Source: Diaporthe sp. PMI_573 (lineage: Eukaryota; Ascomycota; Sordariomycetes; Diaporthales; Diaporthaceae). Taken from it: 64,000 bases of DNA. Below are positions 21,791-33,746 of the stretch, piece by piece. Made by a program: the position numbers and the translations under genes. Location of the stretch: NCBI GenBank assembly GCA_021399435.1, contig JAJTUP010000067.1, positions 186,001-250,000 on the forward strand. Reading direction: 5' to 3'. Each line of letters begins with the position of its first letter. Within the stretch, counting starts at the first letter, position 1. A model generated the notes under the pieces. The model was not told the origin of the DNA, searched no databases, and saw nothing but the letters and a program-made list of their open reading frames with translations.

Positions 21791-23149
21791 TGCGTTCTTG
21801 TCTACTCTTAACTACTTTAGGGAATATACCAACGTCCTCCGGATTCTATGGCGGTAGTAATATAATCTAGTCTTAGCCACTAAATTCTACCCTACGTAAA
21901 CTTTTTAGTTAAGCACGGCTAATCTGCTTATTATTATATTAATGTATAGATTGTTTATTACATTGACGCCAAGTCTTTATATAGCTTGCTGGCAACTCCC
22001 TTTTACCTTTACCAAAAGTAATTATTAGCTTTAAGCTCTATATACTATTTATCCAGGCCAATCCTAGTAAGGGGCTCCACCAAAGTATTTAGGCTCTTTA
22101 AGTATATTAGGGCTAGGCATTTAAACCAGGATATACTGTTAGTTGAAACTTAAGAATTATTAAGCAGCTTTAGTTAAGATAGGTTAGATAATAGTTTTAT
22201 AAAAGTTATAAAGACTATATAAAGGCTGACTAGCTTAGAATAGTATAAACTATTTATATTATTTTAGTTCCTCTACTAAGTTAAAATATAGAAGTATACA
22301 AGAAAATTAAAAGTTTTACATTAAAGGTTATTAATAAGGTCATTAAGTTACAAAATACAGCTATATTTATCTTAGTGACTATTTTGTTTTTTTCTCTAGT
22401 TATTTAAGAAGTATCTCTAGGTAGTCCCTAATAATTTAAGAAGAAAGGCAATGGGAATTATATAAAAGGTGAGGGTAACTAAGGGCAACTTGAGTGTTAG
22501 AACTACTAAAAATATTAACAAACTAAGTTAATACAGGTTTGTTCCTTAAGAACATTTATCTTAGCAGCAAAGTCTACAGAGCCTAACATTATAATAAATA
22601 GAGTATTATTAAGACTTGAATTTTAAACATTACCTTAGATATAAACGGGTGTGATAGCTTATTATTATTGTAAGAATATATAATATTTGTCTGCTAAGGC
22701 AATCGCGTTTTAAGGCTATAGTGCGCTATTTTTACATAGGTTTTAAAAATAACAGCCTACCTTACTTAACGGCAACTAACCTTATTTTATTTTATAATAT
22801 CTTTTATATTATTATCTCTTTACTCCCCTCTATCTTATTATTATTCTAGCTTAATAAATTACTATTATAATCTAAACTACTAGGCCTCTTTTATTCATTA
22901 AGTTTATTGTAATAGCTTCTAATTATAAATCTTTAAATAACGAAACCCTTAATAAGCTATAATTCCAGGAATAATATTCTAATAGCTTAAGTTTATAGTT
23001 TTATATACTAATAACTACCTAGGTAGTCTAGGCGCTAATCTTTGGCAGCTTTAGACGAGACCAATCTATAGATCCTGCGCGGATACTCTAAAATAATATT
23101 TAGGTAGTTAATATTACTGTGGTGCCAAGCTAGATAGAGACAGATAGCT

Positions 23150-23814
23150 TAACATTTTAAAATAAATTGCCGCTAAATAAACTATACGTGATGCTAGCTA
23201 AACTCGACAAACCAGTATGCTAGCAAGATGAGTGCGTACAGGTTCTTATTTACTACAAACTTCTTAAAGTCTGCTTGTATAAGAGTAATAAAGGAGAGAA
23301 AGGCAAGGATGCTAGTTTTACTATTCTTTATAGCTATTAGGTTATTTAGGATGTTTGCCGAAAAGCAATATAGATTAGATAGGAGGTTGACATTGCTATA
23401 AAGGCCGAGCAACTAGCAAAGCTCAACAGGGAGCTGCCTTAGCCCGGGCTCTGTTATTAATATCTTTTAGCAAACTATGTCGACTTCTTAGCACAAGAGA
23501 TGTAGGCAACAGTTGGGACGGGTAGGACTAGTAATACACTAAATCTCACGTTTGCCATCATATATCTATAACTAGTCCAGGTTACTATTACACAACTTTT
23601 GGAGCAGCCATGCCTGTTTAGGTAATAGGGCATCAATACCTGTAAGTATAAATGTTCCGAGGAGGGTAGCTGCCGCCCAGATAGCGTCCTTCTCTAATGG
23701 CGTCAGGGGTACAGACAGCTTTATATTAAATAAAGCAGTGCCCCTGGTAAAGTAGGCCAGCTTAGCAGTAAAGGGAGGGCAAGGCGGGGAAGAGATGAGA
23801 TGGCGGTTATGCAT
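23150..23814 (-). pseudogene. Fungal-specific transcription factor relic (C-terminal part)
   Basis: The open part (23572-23814) reads LAYFTRGTALFN, then EKDAIWAAATLLGT and IDALLPKQAW. This is the conserved helical pattern found in the C-terminal half of many fungal Zn2Cys6 regulators, where a 'RDALWA-AALLG' segment is followed by 'EEAWPL'. Immediately after it, Trp and Gln positions are stops. No zinc cluster was found upstream. The call is from pattern memory; a profile search is needed to confirm it. Confidence 0.4.
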
Positions 23815-25519
23815 TAAGGTAAACCCTAGAGCGATGTATATAAAGAAGGGGTACTGCGACGCCCTAGTAGTTACGTTAGAATTCAGTACTAGTCTTAAAT
23901 GGATATAGGGGGATTATAAACCTAACTAGTGAGGTTTAGTATTTCGGCTTGGTATAAACTATGTATACTTAATGTTTCTAAAGTAGGAATAGTCCTGGTA
24001 TAAAAGCAATTAAGGATATTAATATTGCTGCTCGTTAGATTATTAAACGGGTCTGCTGTGTAGAAGAGGCGGCCCATTATTAGTAAACCATTTAGGGCGC
24101 CAAGAATTATGGTTTAAAGAGATAGAGCCATTAGTATATTAAGATGGTATATTCTTCTAACGGATAGCTAGAGGATGCCCTCGCCCAGAGTGGTAGGGCG
24201 ACGGCTATAGCTATATAAGACTTAAAAGCTTAGACACTTCTTGCAGCTTGGCTTTACCTCGTTATACTATATAAGTTATAAGCCGTCTTTTCTTATAAGA
24301 TTAAATTTCAGTTACCGAAAAATAATAGTAAGTTAAAAAGAATATATACTTTTATATAGCACATCTTATAATTACTATAGCCTTTCCGGGATTTTATATG
24401 TACCTTTTGCCGTTAAACGCCACTCTTTGCTAGTAACGAGAACCCAGTATGTATGCACACTATTATAATAGGGGCAGCTGAACCTCCCGTATAGGATTAA
24501 TTATCGAGAACCTCTTCTTAGGAAGTAAAACTATATCTTAACAAGACGCCTTAAAGCAACAAGGCTAGGGTCCTTTTGCCAGATAATTTAGTCTCTAATA
24601 AGTATAAGAAAAGTAAACAAGTTGGCGAGGTAGATAGAACGAGAAGGACGAAGTAACATGTAGAAGAGCAAAGTATTGTCTAGTAGTTAAGCTCCTGTAG
24701 GCTAACTCAAGCTATAGGTTGTTATTAAGAAATAGGATAACTTGTAGAATGCTCTAACCTTAAAGTATATTAATAATAATACTAATCTAGGTACGTTTAT
24801 ATATACTAAATATTATAATACTAACCCTAATATATATTTATTAAGAATGCTAACCTAGATTTGTATTTGTATAGGACGAGAGCCTTGTGGAGAGAGTGTT
24901 AATAGAAGCAGTCTATTTTATATATATATTTATTCTTATATCTCCTAACTTGTTGCAAAATGAGTATATAATAAATAGGCTTTACTCCCTTTCAGACAAT
25001 AGATAGTAGAACGGGCTTTATGAGATAGTATATAACTTACTCTAAACTTAGTGCGAAAAAGCTATTAACTCAAGCCCTTAAATTTAACCTAGATATATAT
25101 CTATTTATTTAGAGCTTCGTATTTCTACCTCTCTGCCTTGGGTCTCTAAAAGGAAACATACTATCATTATGGCTTAACCTCTCTTTAAGACAATACGCGC
25201 CCTAGTCTACAACAGGCCCAGCCAGCCTCTAGTTGTTAAGACAGTATCTACTCCCTAGCCGACAATAGGAAGCGTTGTTATAAAGGTACTGTGTGTCTAG
25301 TCCTAGCGCAGCCTACAGGCTATCTTGAGCAGAAAGACCCCCTTTACCTTCCCCCAGCCTATAACCCCGGGAAACACAGGGATTAGGCATATGGCCGCCG
25401 TTAGCCTAGACACTACAAGCCTTGCCATTAGGCAGCTTATTATACTCGATACCTTTATCTATACTTGGGATAACCCGTCTGTCTAGATCCTCTAGAGATT
25501 TTGGGACAATTCCTTGCCT

Positions 25520-26283
25520 ATATCTAAGAAGTTTGGCACCGATAACTAGTCTATGGAGTTGTACGCCAAGTTTATCTATACCCTACTCGAGAATATCTAG
25601 GCACTTAACGAGGGGCGCCTCTGCAGCAGCCCTGCCAATAGGGGGCTAGGCTATACCATTAAAGACCTTGCCGTGATCCCCGAGGCACTAGTGCCCTATG
25701 GCGGCCTCCGCAGCCTCGCCTTGCAAGCCGGCAAGACTATCGTTATAACACCTGCCACGGGTAGCTTTAGCGGCACCACCATCAACATAGCCCACGCCAT
25801 AGGCGCCACCGTGCTAGCTATAAGCCGTAATACCGCCGTAATAAAGCATATTACCTCCTGTTTCCCGCAGGGCGCGGTATGCCCTGTGCCTAACACAGGC
25901 AATATACAGGCCAATATAGCAGTACTATGGGTGGCAGCAAAGGGAAACATCAATGCTTACCTTAACTTCTCGCCGCCCTAGGCCGCTGCCTTAACATACC
26001 TATATAGTTGCTTCCTCGCGCTAAGCAAGTACGGCCGGGCAGTAATGATGGGGATGCTCTTAAGGGACCTACCTGTATTATATTTACACTTTGGCTTGCA
26101 GAACCATACTGTCTGCGGCCAGTTTATATACGAGCGGGCAGACATTTGGGGGCTGATCTAGCTGGTAGAGAAGGGCCTACTTTGGCTTGGCACCAAGGGT
26201 GGGTACAAGCTTTGCAGAAAGTATAAGTTAGAGGATATTAACAAGTACTTAAGCGCCATAGCGGCAGGCTCTAAAGCCGGTTA
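25520..26283 (+). pseudogene. Medium-chain (zinc-type) dehydrogenase relic, RIP-broken
   Basis: One frame carries the second half of an MDR oxidoreductase: VPYGGLRSLALQAGKT, ITPATGSFSGT (nucleotide-binding loop) and IGATVLAISRN, then a long C-terminal region ending with TAG near 26283. Stops fall where Gln or Trp are expected (for example after FGTDN and LLENI). The N-terminal GroES-like catalytic half cannot be followed. GC content is higher here than in the flanks, so decay is milder. The family is plausible; the substrate is unknown. Confidence 0.6.
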
Positions 26284-27336
26284 GTTTATGTTAATTATAC
26301 TGTAAAAAGACAAAAAAGAATAAGAACTAGAAAATAAGCTTGTTTTTATTGTAAATAGCATTGTTTATAAGGAGGTTTCATGTGCCGGAGAGTATACAGT
26401 ACAACTATAGTAATTTGATTTAGGGGGCACAAGAAGGAAAAACACCTTATAAACTTAATTACATCTTATCTAGAATCATAAAGGCCTAATTTGTCCGATA
26501 TTTAAGGAGTACTATTACTTTTGTTTTATAGGAAATAAGATAACTTATTTATTTAGAGAGCCCTGACAAATAATAGTAAATCTACGCATATATAACACAA
26601 CAGTATAGTAGCTACGCAGCTGTAGGGAAATTATATAACTGTGTTTATATATGCATATATGTAACTAGCTATACGATCTATATATATATAGTAAATGTAG
26701 CTATCTTATAACGTCAGACATCTAGAGTGGTAGAAATCTATATAGAAGTTATCTGTCTATTAATATTAACCCATTTAGAGCACTTATTTTACCTTAGCAG
26801 CTAGCGTTATATATATACTCTTGGCCACTATATTGCCGATTAGCGTGGTAAGAGACGCGCTTACAGGATATTAAAGATAGGTATATTAGCGGCGGCCCTT
26901 AGTACCAGCATGTTCCTGACCTCCACTGTAACGAGGGAGTTGACGACGAAAAATTTAGCCCCCAGTACGTGGTAGCCTTACTCAGTCTGTGCTAGCCTAT
27001 TTCTTTACTTAAAACACGCCCCGTACTAACAAAGGCTAATTGGTGCCTATGTGGGCTATTAATAGATTGTCACCCAATTTCGGAGTAAAAGGTAAAGTTA
27101 ATCATAACAGAGTTTGTCTATAAACAATATAGAGAGTAGATCCCGTTAGCATTAAGTACTATATGCTTCTTGGCTACGCCCCTAAAAGTAGCTACACGCT
27201 GTATCTATAAGATACTAACATGCTGTATAAATAACATGTCTAATTTTTAAAGGGCTGTCATTTATATTCGTATATATAACTATATATTATTATATATATT
27301 AGAAGTGTGTTATTTGCTTGCATACAGTCTTTATAG

Positions 27337-28527
27337 ATGGCGTTCTATATATTAGCACTTTCTGTGCTTATTGCCTATACGGTATGGGCAGCTCTATAGT
27401 ATAAGGGGGCCGACTGGTTATCTGTTGCCGTTTTAGAATGTAATGGTATCAAGTATAAGGACCTCCAGGATACTATTAAATTACTTAAAACGTTCTTGGC
27501 TGAGAATAGCATTAATATAGTCTGACAGAGAGTAGTATGTATTTCCTGGGAAGTTTCTAGGATCAAAAAGTTGCTAATGCAAGCATCTTCCTTTTATAGT
27601 AGGTAGCTAAGGGTGATTATGACCTGGACTATAATGTCGCTCTAGCTAAGCATGCAAAAGCGGCAGGCCTTGATATATATATTAATCTATACTTTAGTGA
27701 TTCCTAGGTAGACCCGGGCTAGTAAAAGATCTCGGCAGGTTAGCCTATAGACCTCGCAGGCCTAACTACTCAGATATATAACTATACTATGAATATAAGC
27801 AACACGCTTTAGGCCAAGGGTATCTAGCTAACTATAATAGACATTAGTAATAAGATTGCTGATAGAATCTTCTAGCTAGTTAGAAAAGGAAGTAAGAACT
27901 AGACCAATATGGCGTAACTTCTTTTATCTGCCTCTAAAGGCATTAGAGATAGTAACCTTAGCTCACGGCTAAAGATTAATGTCTACCTTAATAACGCAGC
28001 CAATACTAGGGTTTAGGACTTCTTCTAGGAAAACATATTAAAGGCAAACCCTAATTTCCTAACGCGGATTAATATGTTTAGCATGTTGTTTTACCTATTT
28101 TAGTGAGTAATATTATCCTTGGCCCAAAACTTCTGCCAAGCAGCTTGTACTAATATTTATCCTTTAGTAGCCCTGAGTGAAACTTCACCAGGCTATTAAA
28201 TACTCTGACGCATATGACAGAACTTCTTTCCGGCAAGGAGTTTATAGTCTCCGAGATGGCGTGGCCGTCTATATGCGAGCAGGGTGGTAACTTTAACTTC
28301 CCTCCCAACATAAGGCCTAGTATTCCCTTTAGTGCCGAGGGCTAGAGGATATGGGTTACTAAGGTGGCAAAGAAAGTCGGGGCAATTATAGGTAGCGTTA
28401 GGGTTAAGTACTGGAAGGTTGCGTGGATTAATAATGCCGGTCTTGGGCAGATAGGTTATAAGGACAATATTATATTTAAGTTTGCTAGTAATACAAGGAA
28501 GTGGTTTTTAGTATTTTCTAAAATCTA
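27337..28527 (+). pseudogene. GH53 endo-beta-1,4-galactanase relic, RIP-broken
   Basis: Secreted plant cell-wall enzyme family cleaving galactan. Start at 27337 gives a signal-like N-terminus, then YKGADW. Two introns fit with GT-AG ends (27535-27599 and 28103-28167). Downstream frames give GDYDLDYNVALAKHAK, GLDIYINLYFSDS and GLTTQIYNYTMN, then IVSEMAWPSICEQGG, containing the nucleophile Glu, and FSAEG. The acid/base region, normally IGNE, reads ISNK. That is a Glu-to-Lys change expected from G-to-A mutation. More than a dozen stops lie at Gln/Trp positions. The protein family is clear and the gene is dead. Confidence 0.75.
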
Positions 28528-29449
28528 GCGGTATATATAGATAAAGCATTAGCCGGCTATAATAGAATAAAATAATTTAAAATGTAAGCAATATATTGGG
28601 TAGTGCCACTATGGCATAGTATACGGCTTTCTATATGTCTCCCATGTGCCTATATATTCTTCTGAGCCTCTATGTCTCGGACCTCCTCTAAGATCTACAA
28701 TTAAGGTTGCACGTAGTAATGATAGCTACCAATAGAGCAACCCAGAGTCTATACTAATGTCTACTAAATATTTTAAATAGCTTAGACTATCTATAATTAC
28801 GCCTAGTAAAAGAATCCAAGGCCTTACTTAAACTAAAGTATTTGTATTAAGTATGTATTGTTTTCTTCTAAGGTGTCGGCTAAATGGGGCAAATGCCTTA
28901 AAGTATAAGCTGTAAGTAGCTTAGATTAGGTCGAAAGATTAGACGAAGCATTAGGTTGGCCTATAGTAGGGGCTAAGATTAGCCTGTTAACTCCCCTATC
29001 TAGCTTCACTAGGCCCGGCCCGGCCACGTTTGTCCCAATATAAGATCCTTAGCGCTTACAATTTTGCACTGCTAAGTATTACTAAGCAGCTAATTTTAAC
29101 GGAGATTATGTCCTACAGATGGCTATATTGACTTAAGACTTGGTCAGGCTTCTTACGATAGATTGCTTAAGGCCCTGGAGCCTAAATACAAAGTTAAATA
29201 GAAACCTTAGACCTATAATAAGAGACAGTCTTAACCTAGGAAACAATAAAAGGGCTTCTACAGCATATAGTAGTTATATAATTAACTATAAATGGTTTAA
29301 GGTCCTCTTATTAAAAGATATAATTAAAGACATTATTAACAATTATATTTACAACAATAAAACTATTTAAATAATATAGCCAGAACTATAACCACGTCTT
29401 ATCTATATACTTACCTACCAAATATCTTAAATATCTAAAATATATACTA

Positions 29450-29862
29450 CTACAACTATTTTCTTTATCGCCAGCCTTATCAGCACCGCTTTTGCTACTA
29501 ACACTATTTACTTCTTAGACGATAAGTAGTATATAGTATAACTGCTATTTACTTCCCCTACTACTTACAAAGAAGCTAACCATTCCTTTACAGTAAGAAC
29601 GAAATTAGTAAGAAGGGCTTTAGTTACCTCGCCAATAGCAATAAGCTAATAAAAGAAGGGGCTAAAGGTATTAAGGTTGATAGTATTTTTGACGTCTAAT
29701 TTGCCTACTAGAACAATATAAACAGTAAGTATAAGGGCGACCTTATTACCTAGCTGGATAAGGAGGAGCCCTGCTATAAGGTAGAGGAGCTTGGTATTAG
29801 TTATAAATATCTTTATAGTAGCAGTCTTAGTGGCGGCAACTATACTTTTACTATTGCTTAAA
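29450..29862 (+). pseudogene. Small secreted-protein relic
   Basis: A hydrophobic, signal-like start (FFIASLISTAFATNTIYF) in one frame is followed, after a frame change or lost intron, by a soluble tail with GFSYLANSNKLIKEG, CYKVEELGISYKY and a final TFTIA before TAA at 29860-29862. Stops lie at Gln codon positions. The family is not recognised. The size (about 130 residues) and a Cys in the tail suggest an extracellular protein. Confidence 0.4.
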
Positions 29863-30734
29863 TATAGACAGTACTATTTTAAGGAATAATAGGTTATATT
29901 CTCTAGTATAAGGGATAGTAGTTAAGTATAGTTATATATTTAGAGTTTAGTAGTTTTATATAGTATATAATATTATTAATTAATATTAACTTATTCTTGC
30001 TTGTTATATAAATTAATTAGTTTAACTTTCAACTTTTTATATTATAGATTTTATTTTTTAAAAGGCTATAAGAAGTTAATAAATCTTTCTTAATAACCAT
30101 ATACTCTTATATAATAATAGCATATTAGAACTAAATATATATATTACTTATCTCTCAACCTCCCTTCTAATTATATTATATAAAGTTTTCCTTTACTATT
30201 AGATTAGGCCTCTGCCCTAGTACAACAGTTAGAAAGTTATATAAATCTTCCGTACAGCAAGTTGTCTAGAGACTCTGATTGGTAGAGCCCCGCTAATAAG
30301 CGTTTTACCTGCCTGTGGTATATACTGACACTATTCTTATACTAACACATTCTTAGAGAAGACATGCTATATTAGAATTATAGCTGCGGCTAAATAATAG
30401 GGCTTTCTCCCTCCCTCTCCTTATTTTCTTCTCTAAGGACATATATATAGATATATATCCATTATCTTTATCTCTACACTAGGCTTAGCTACTAATCTCC
30501 TCCTTTCTCTTTATACGTACTATTAAAGTATTGTAATTAGCAACATAGAATATAATAGCAATAATAGTAATAGCCGATCTACCTATAGTGAGAATAACAG
30601 GCAGAATTAGAATACTCCTTATGCTTTTCTTTAACTAACAAATGTAGCAACTAGCATGGTCTTGCTAGCCCGGCGTGCTCCAAGTACTCTCATCTTAATA
30701 CAAACTTAGACTATTTACATTAAACTTAAAAACA

Positions 30735-31810
30735 TGGCGTCTTTTGATGTAAAATATATTCTTAGGCAGAAGAACGATTAGATTTGGTCCCAGACTGTAA
30801 AAATTTAGGGGGACTTTTTAGCAGACCTTAATATAGGTCCCCCTCTTAATGCTGTTAAAAGAATTGTAAAATTTCTATATTTTTTGCTCTACTGTAAACT
30901 AATTTATAGGGGGTAACTATAAACTATAGAAGCCTTACAGAAAATAAAATAGACTTTAGTATTTCGCGTATTCTTCTTTAAGAGTAGAATTATAAGGAAA
31001 TAGGAAAAAATAGAGTATAAGGTATTTATCTAGCTTATCTATATAGTTGTGGGAATCTTTCTACACAGTTATACTAACCTGTAGGAGAGAGCAGTCTTTG
31101 TCTATAAGCCTAACTACTTTTTCTGGAAGCTTTTCTAGGCTGCTTCCTGCTTACGTAAGATAACTAGGACCTTCTTGTTCCTGAAATATATCAAAGGATT
31201 TAGGCTGTACAAGATATACATATACATATTCTTGGCAATAAAGCAGCCAGCATTAATAGCTAAACTTGTACTATATAGTATAATGTGGCAATAGGTCTTT
31301 ATAAATGTATTAATTTTAATAAAAACGGCCAGGCAGACTTAATGTTGCTAAGAGATATATATAAGTAGTGGCTTATTTCTTGACATATCGTTAAATCTTA
31401 GATACAATAGATCTACCAGGAATTTAATAACAGCTTCTACAATATACTTGGAGGAAAATATTTACTAGAGCTTATACTAGAGTAGTCGGTAATAAGAATT
31501 ATAATTATTATATTCTTTCCCGTATTACTAAGTCTTGCAGTTAGACTTTGTCTTAACGCAAAAGACTAGATAGACTTAGCAACTATACAGACTGCTTGGG
31601 GCACTACTTTATATATTGTAACAGCAGGTGGTTGTATGTCTCCCAGCAATAGATCTTTTATAATACGAAAGCTAATAAGTTCTAGTATCTGCTGTGTTAT
31701 TTGCTATTCTAAGCAGTATACCTAGATAATATATTATTGTATAATAAATACTATTATTTCTTTAATGTTTCTATGTTTTAATAATAGAATGTAATTACTT
31801 CTCAAATTTA
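30735..31810 (+). pseudogene. Unrecognised coding relic (about 350 codons)
   Basis: From an ATG at 30735 (MASFDVKYILRQKND) one frame runs for about 1 kb. Its only breaks are TAG/TAA at Gln-like and TGA/TAG at Trp-like positions, and the composition is amphipathic and protein-like. That pattern is what RIP leaves in a former gene. I cannot name the family; no domain motif stands out. Confidence 0.35.
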
Positions 31811-33425
31811 CCTATATATACGGTTTAAATTACAGGTCTGGCTTATACTTATATAAAGAAAAATAATAAAAAAAGAATTATATCTTTTTTCTAATTTAAA
31901 TTTCTTTTAGTTCCATAGTACTCTTTCCCTACAGCTCCGAGTTTTATAGCATGTATTATCTTTAACCTATAAACAGTGGTCTCTTTATTACATTTCTCAT
32001 TGTAGAAGTCTCTAGAGACTCGAGGGTTTCTATAAGTATTTTTTAAGTAGCATTTATATAGTTACTTAATTAGAGTTTCAGTACTTAAGACTTCTTTAAG
32101 CAAGCAGTAAAGAAACGAGTTACCAGGAGTCAGTATTAGGTTAACTCCTGAGATCTATTATATTGTGGCCTAACTTGCGGTTAAACTAAAATACCAATAT
32201 ACTAGAATCTTAGCTTTTTAACGCAAGGAACTTCTGCCTAAATAAAGACATAGCCGGACACAACTCATAAAAATATAAAAAAATATATACTTTAGTAAAC
32301 TAGACCTATTAGAGTAACTTGTTAAAATAACTACCATTATGTTAGAATAACTACTTTATAGTAGTAATATTAGCGTACTAAAACAAAGGTATTTATATTT
32401 TATATAGTGGCTAGTCTATCTCCTATATTCTGTCTGTAGTACTGGTAGATTGACGGCCGCTATAAATTATATATAGTACCCTACTAATGTATCTAATGTC
32501 TAATTCTTTATTATTTATATTTAACTAAGATTAGGGATTAAGATATCTAGATATTGTTCTTTATATTAAGTATCGCTAGCGTCTTATATTCTATACTAGG
32601 CGATTCTACATTTTATAGCGCTTAACATTTTCGGCTTAATAATATTATTAAATTAAAACAATTTTAAAGCCTTATAAAAGTCTCTATAAGGTATATAGTT
32701 AAATTTTAGGCACTTATAAAATATAGACTTGTCTTTTAGATAGGGTATATACCTACTTGCCTTAAAGTAAAACTAGATCTTCTCCAAGTAACACTTATAT
32801 TAAATCATACTTATTAGACTATTATATGGCTTTCTTAGGAAAATAATTTACTTTTCATACTTTAAATAAATAGAGTTACCCAGGCGTTTATTAAGAACAA
32901 GAGAATATAATATAAAGCTATTAAGTAGTATATACTGCCGTTAATATATTGTTGTAAGTAGGAACACAATAAATGCTTTCTCTAAACTTATTAATAGTTA
33001 CTTTTTTATAAAATATCCTTCTTATCTGTATTTTGTCTAAGAATAAGCTAAGGCAGACAGGTAAAGAATTCTATATAGATAGAGGCTCTCCTATAGAGTT
33101 GCCTTACGCCTTAATATATCTACTCTTGCAACTATAAGTAATGCAAACTTATTTATTCTCTACATTTCTATAGACTTTTGTCACTACTTTTTAGTCTCTA
33201 ATAAGTTACTTTATAGAATAAACCTAATAGGGTAGAGAGGGTACATTTATAATAGACAATATTCTGCCCACTTTTATAGCTAATTTTATCTTAATGTATA
33301 TTATAATCCTTATTAAGGCAAATATATTTAAACCTACTGTTAAATTTCTTAGTATAGTATTTAAAGATATAGTTATATTATCATTCTCTATAATTATATC
33401 TTGCGTGATTCTTATTATAGTTATT

Positions 33426-33746
33426 AGTTGGGCACGTAATTAAGTATACTCAAAGGGGTTACTAAAGTAGCTACTTAATAGCTTCAATTCAGTAGGTCTG
33501 TCTGGCGTGTCTGTTGCTTCTAGCTGACCCCTTTGTAGGCGGCGAAGCGCCTAAGTAGGGTGCAGCCAGAAGGCTGACTAATCTAAGGTATGCACAGGCC
33601 AGTAGTCGGTCTAAGCGTCCTTGCTGCCAAGTAGCTGCCTTAGATAACTAAGCAGCCATCCGCAGCCAGCCAGCCAGAAGTAGCCAGCTACAGCGGTCCG
33701 CTTCGGACCGACACCGGCCATCGCTATTACTACCACCCATTCCACA
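33426..33746 (-). repeat. 3' LTR of the Copia element (same family as solo LTR at 47.3 kb)
   Basis: Minus strand begins TGTGGAATGGG and ends near ACGTGCCCAACT. Its second half matches the solo LTR at 47261-47548 closely, including TTAGTCAGCCTTCTGGCTG, GCTTCGCCGCC and GAATTGAAGCTATT. Both also carry a palindromic GGTCCG...CGGACC near the start. The two copies are inverted relative to each other. Confidence 0.8.
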
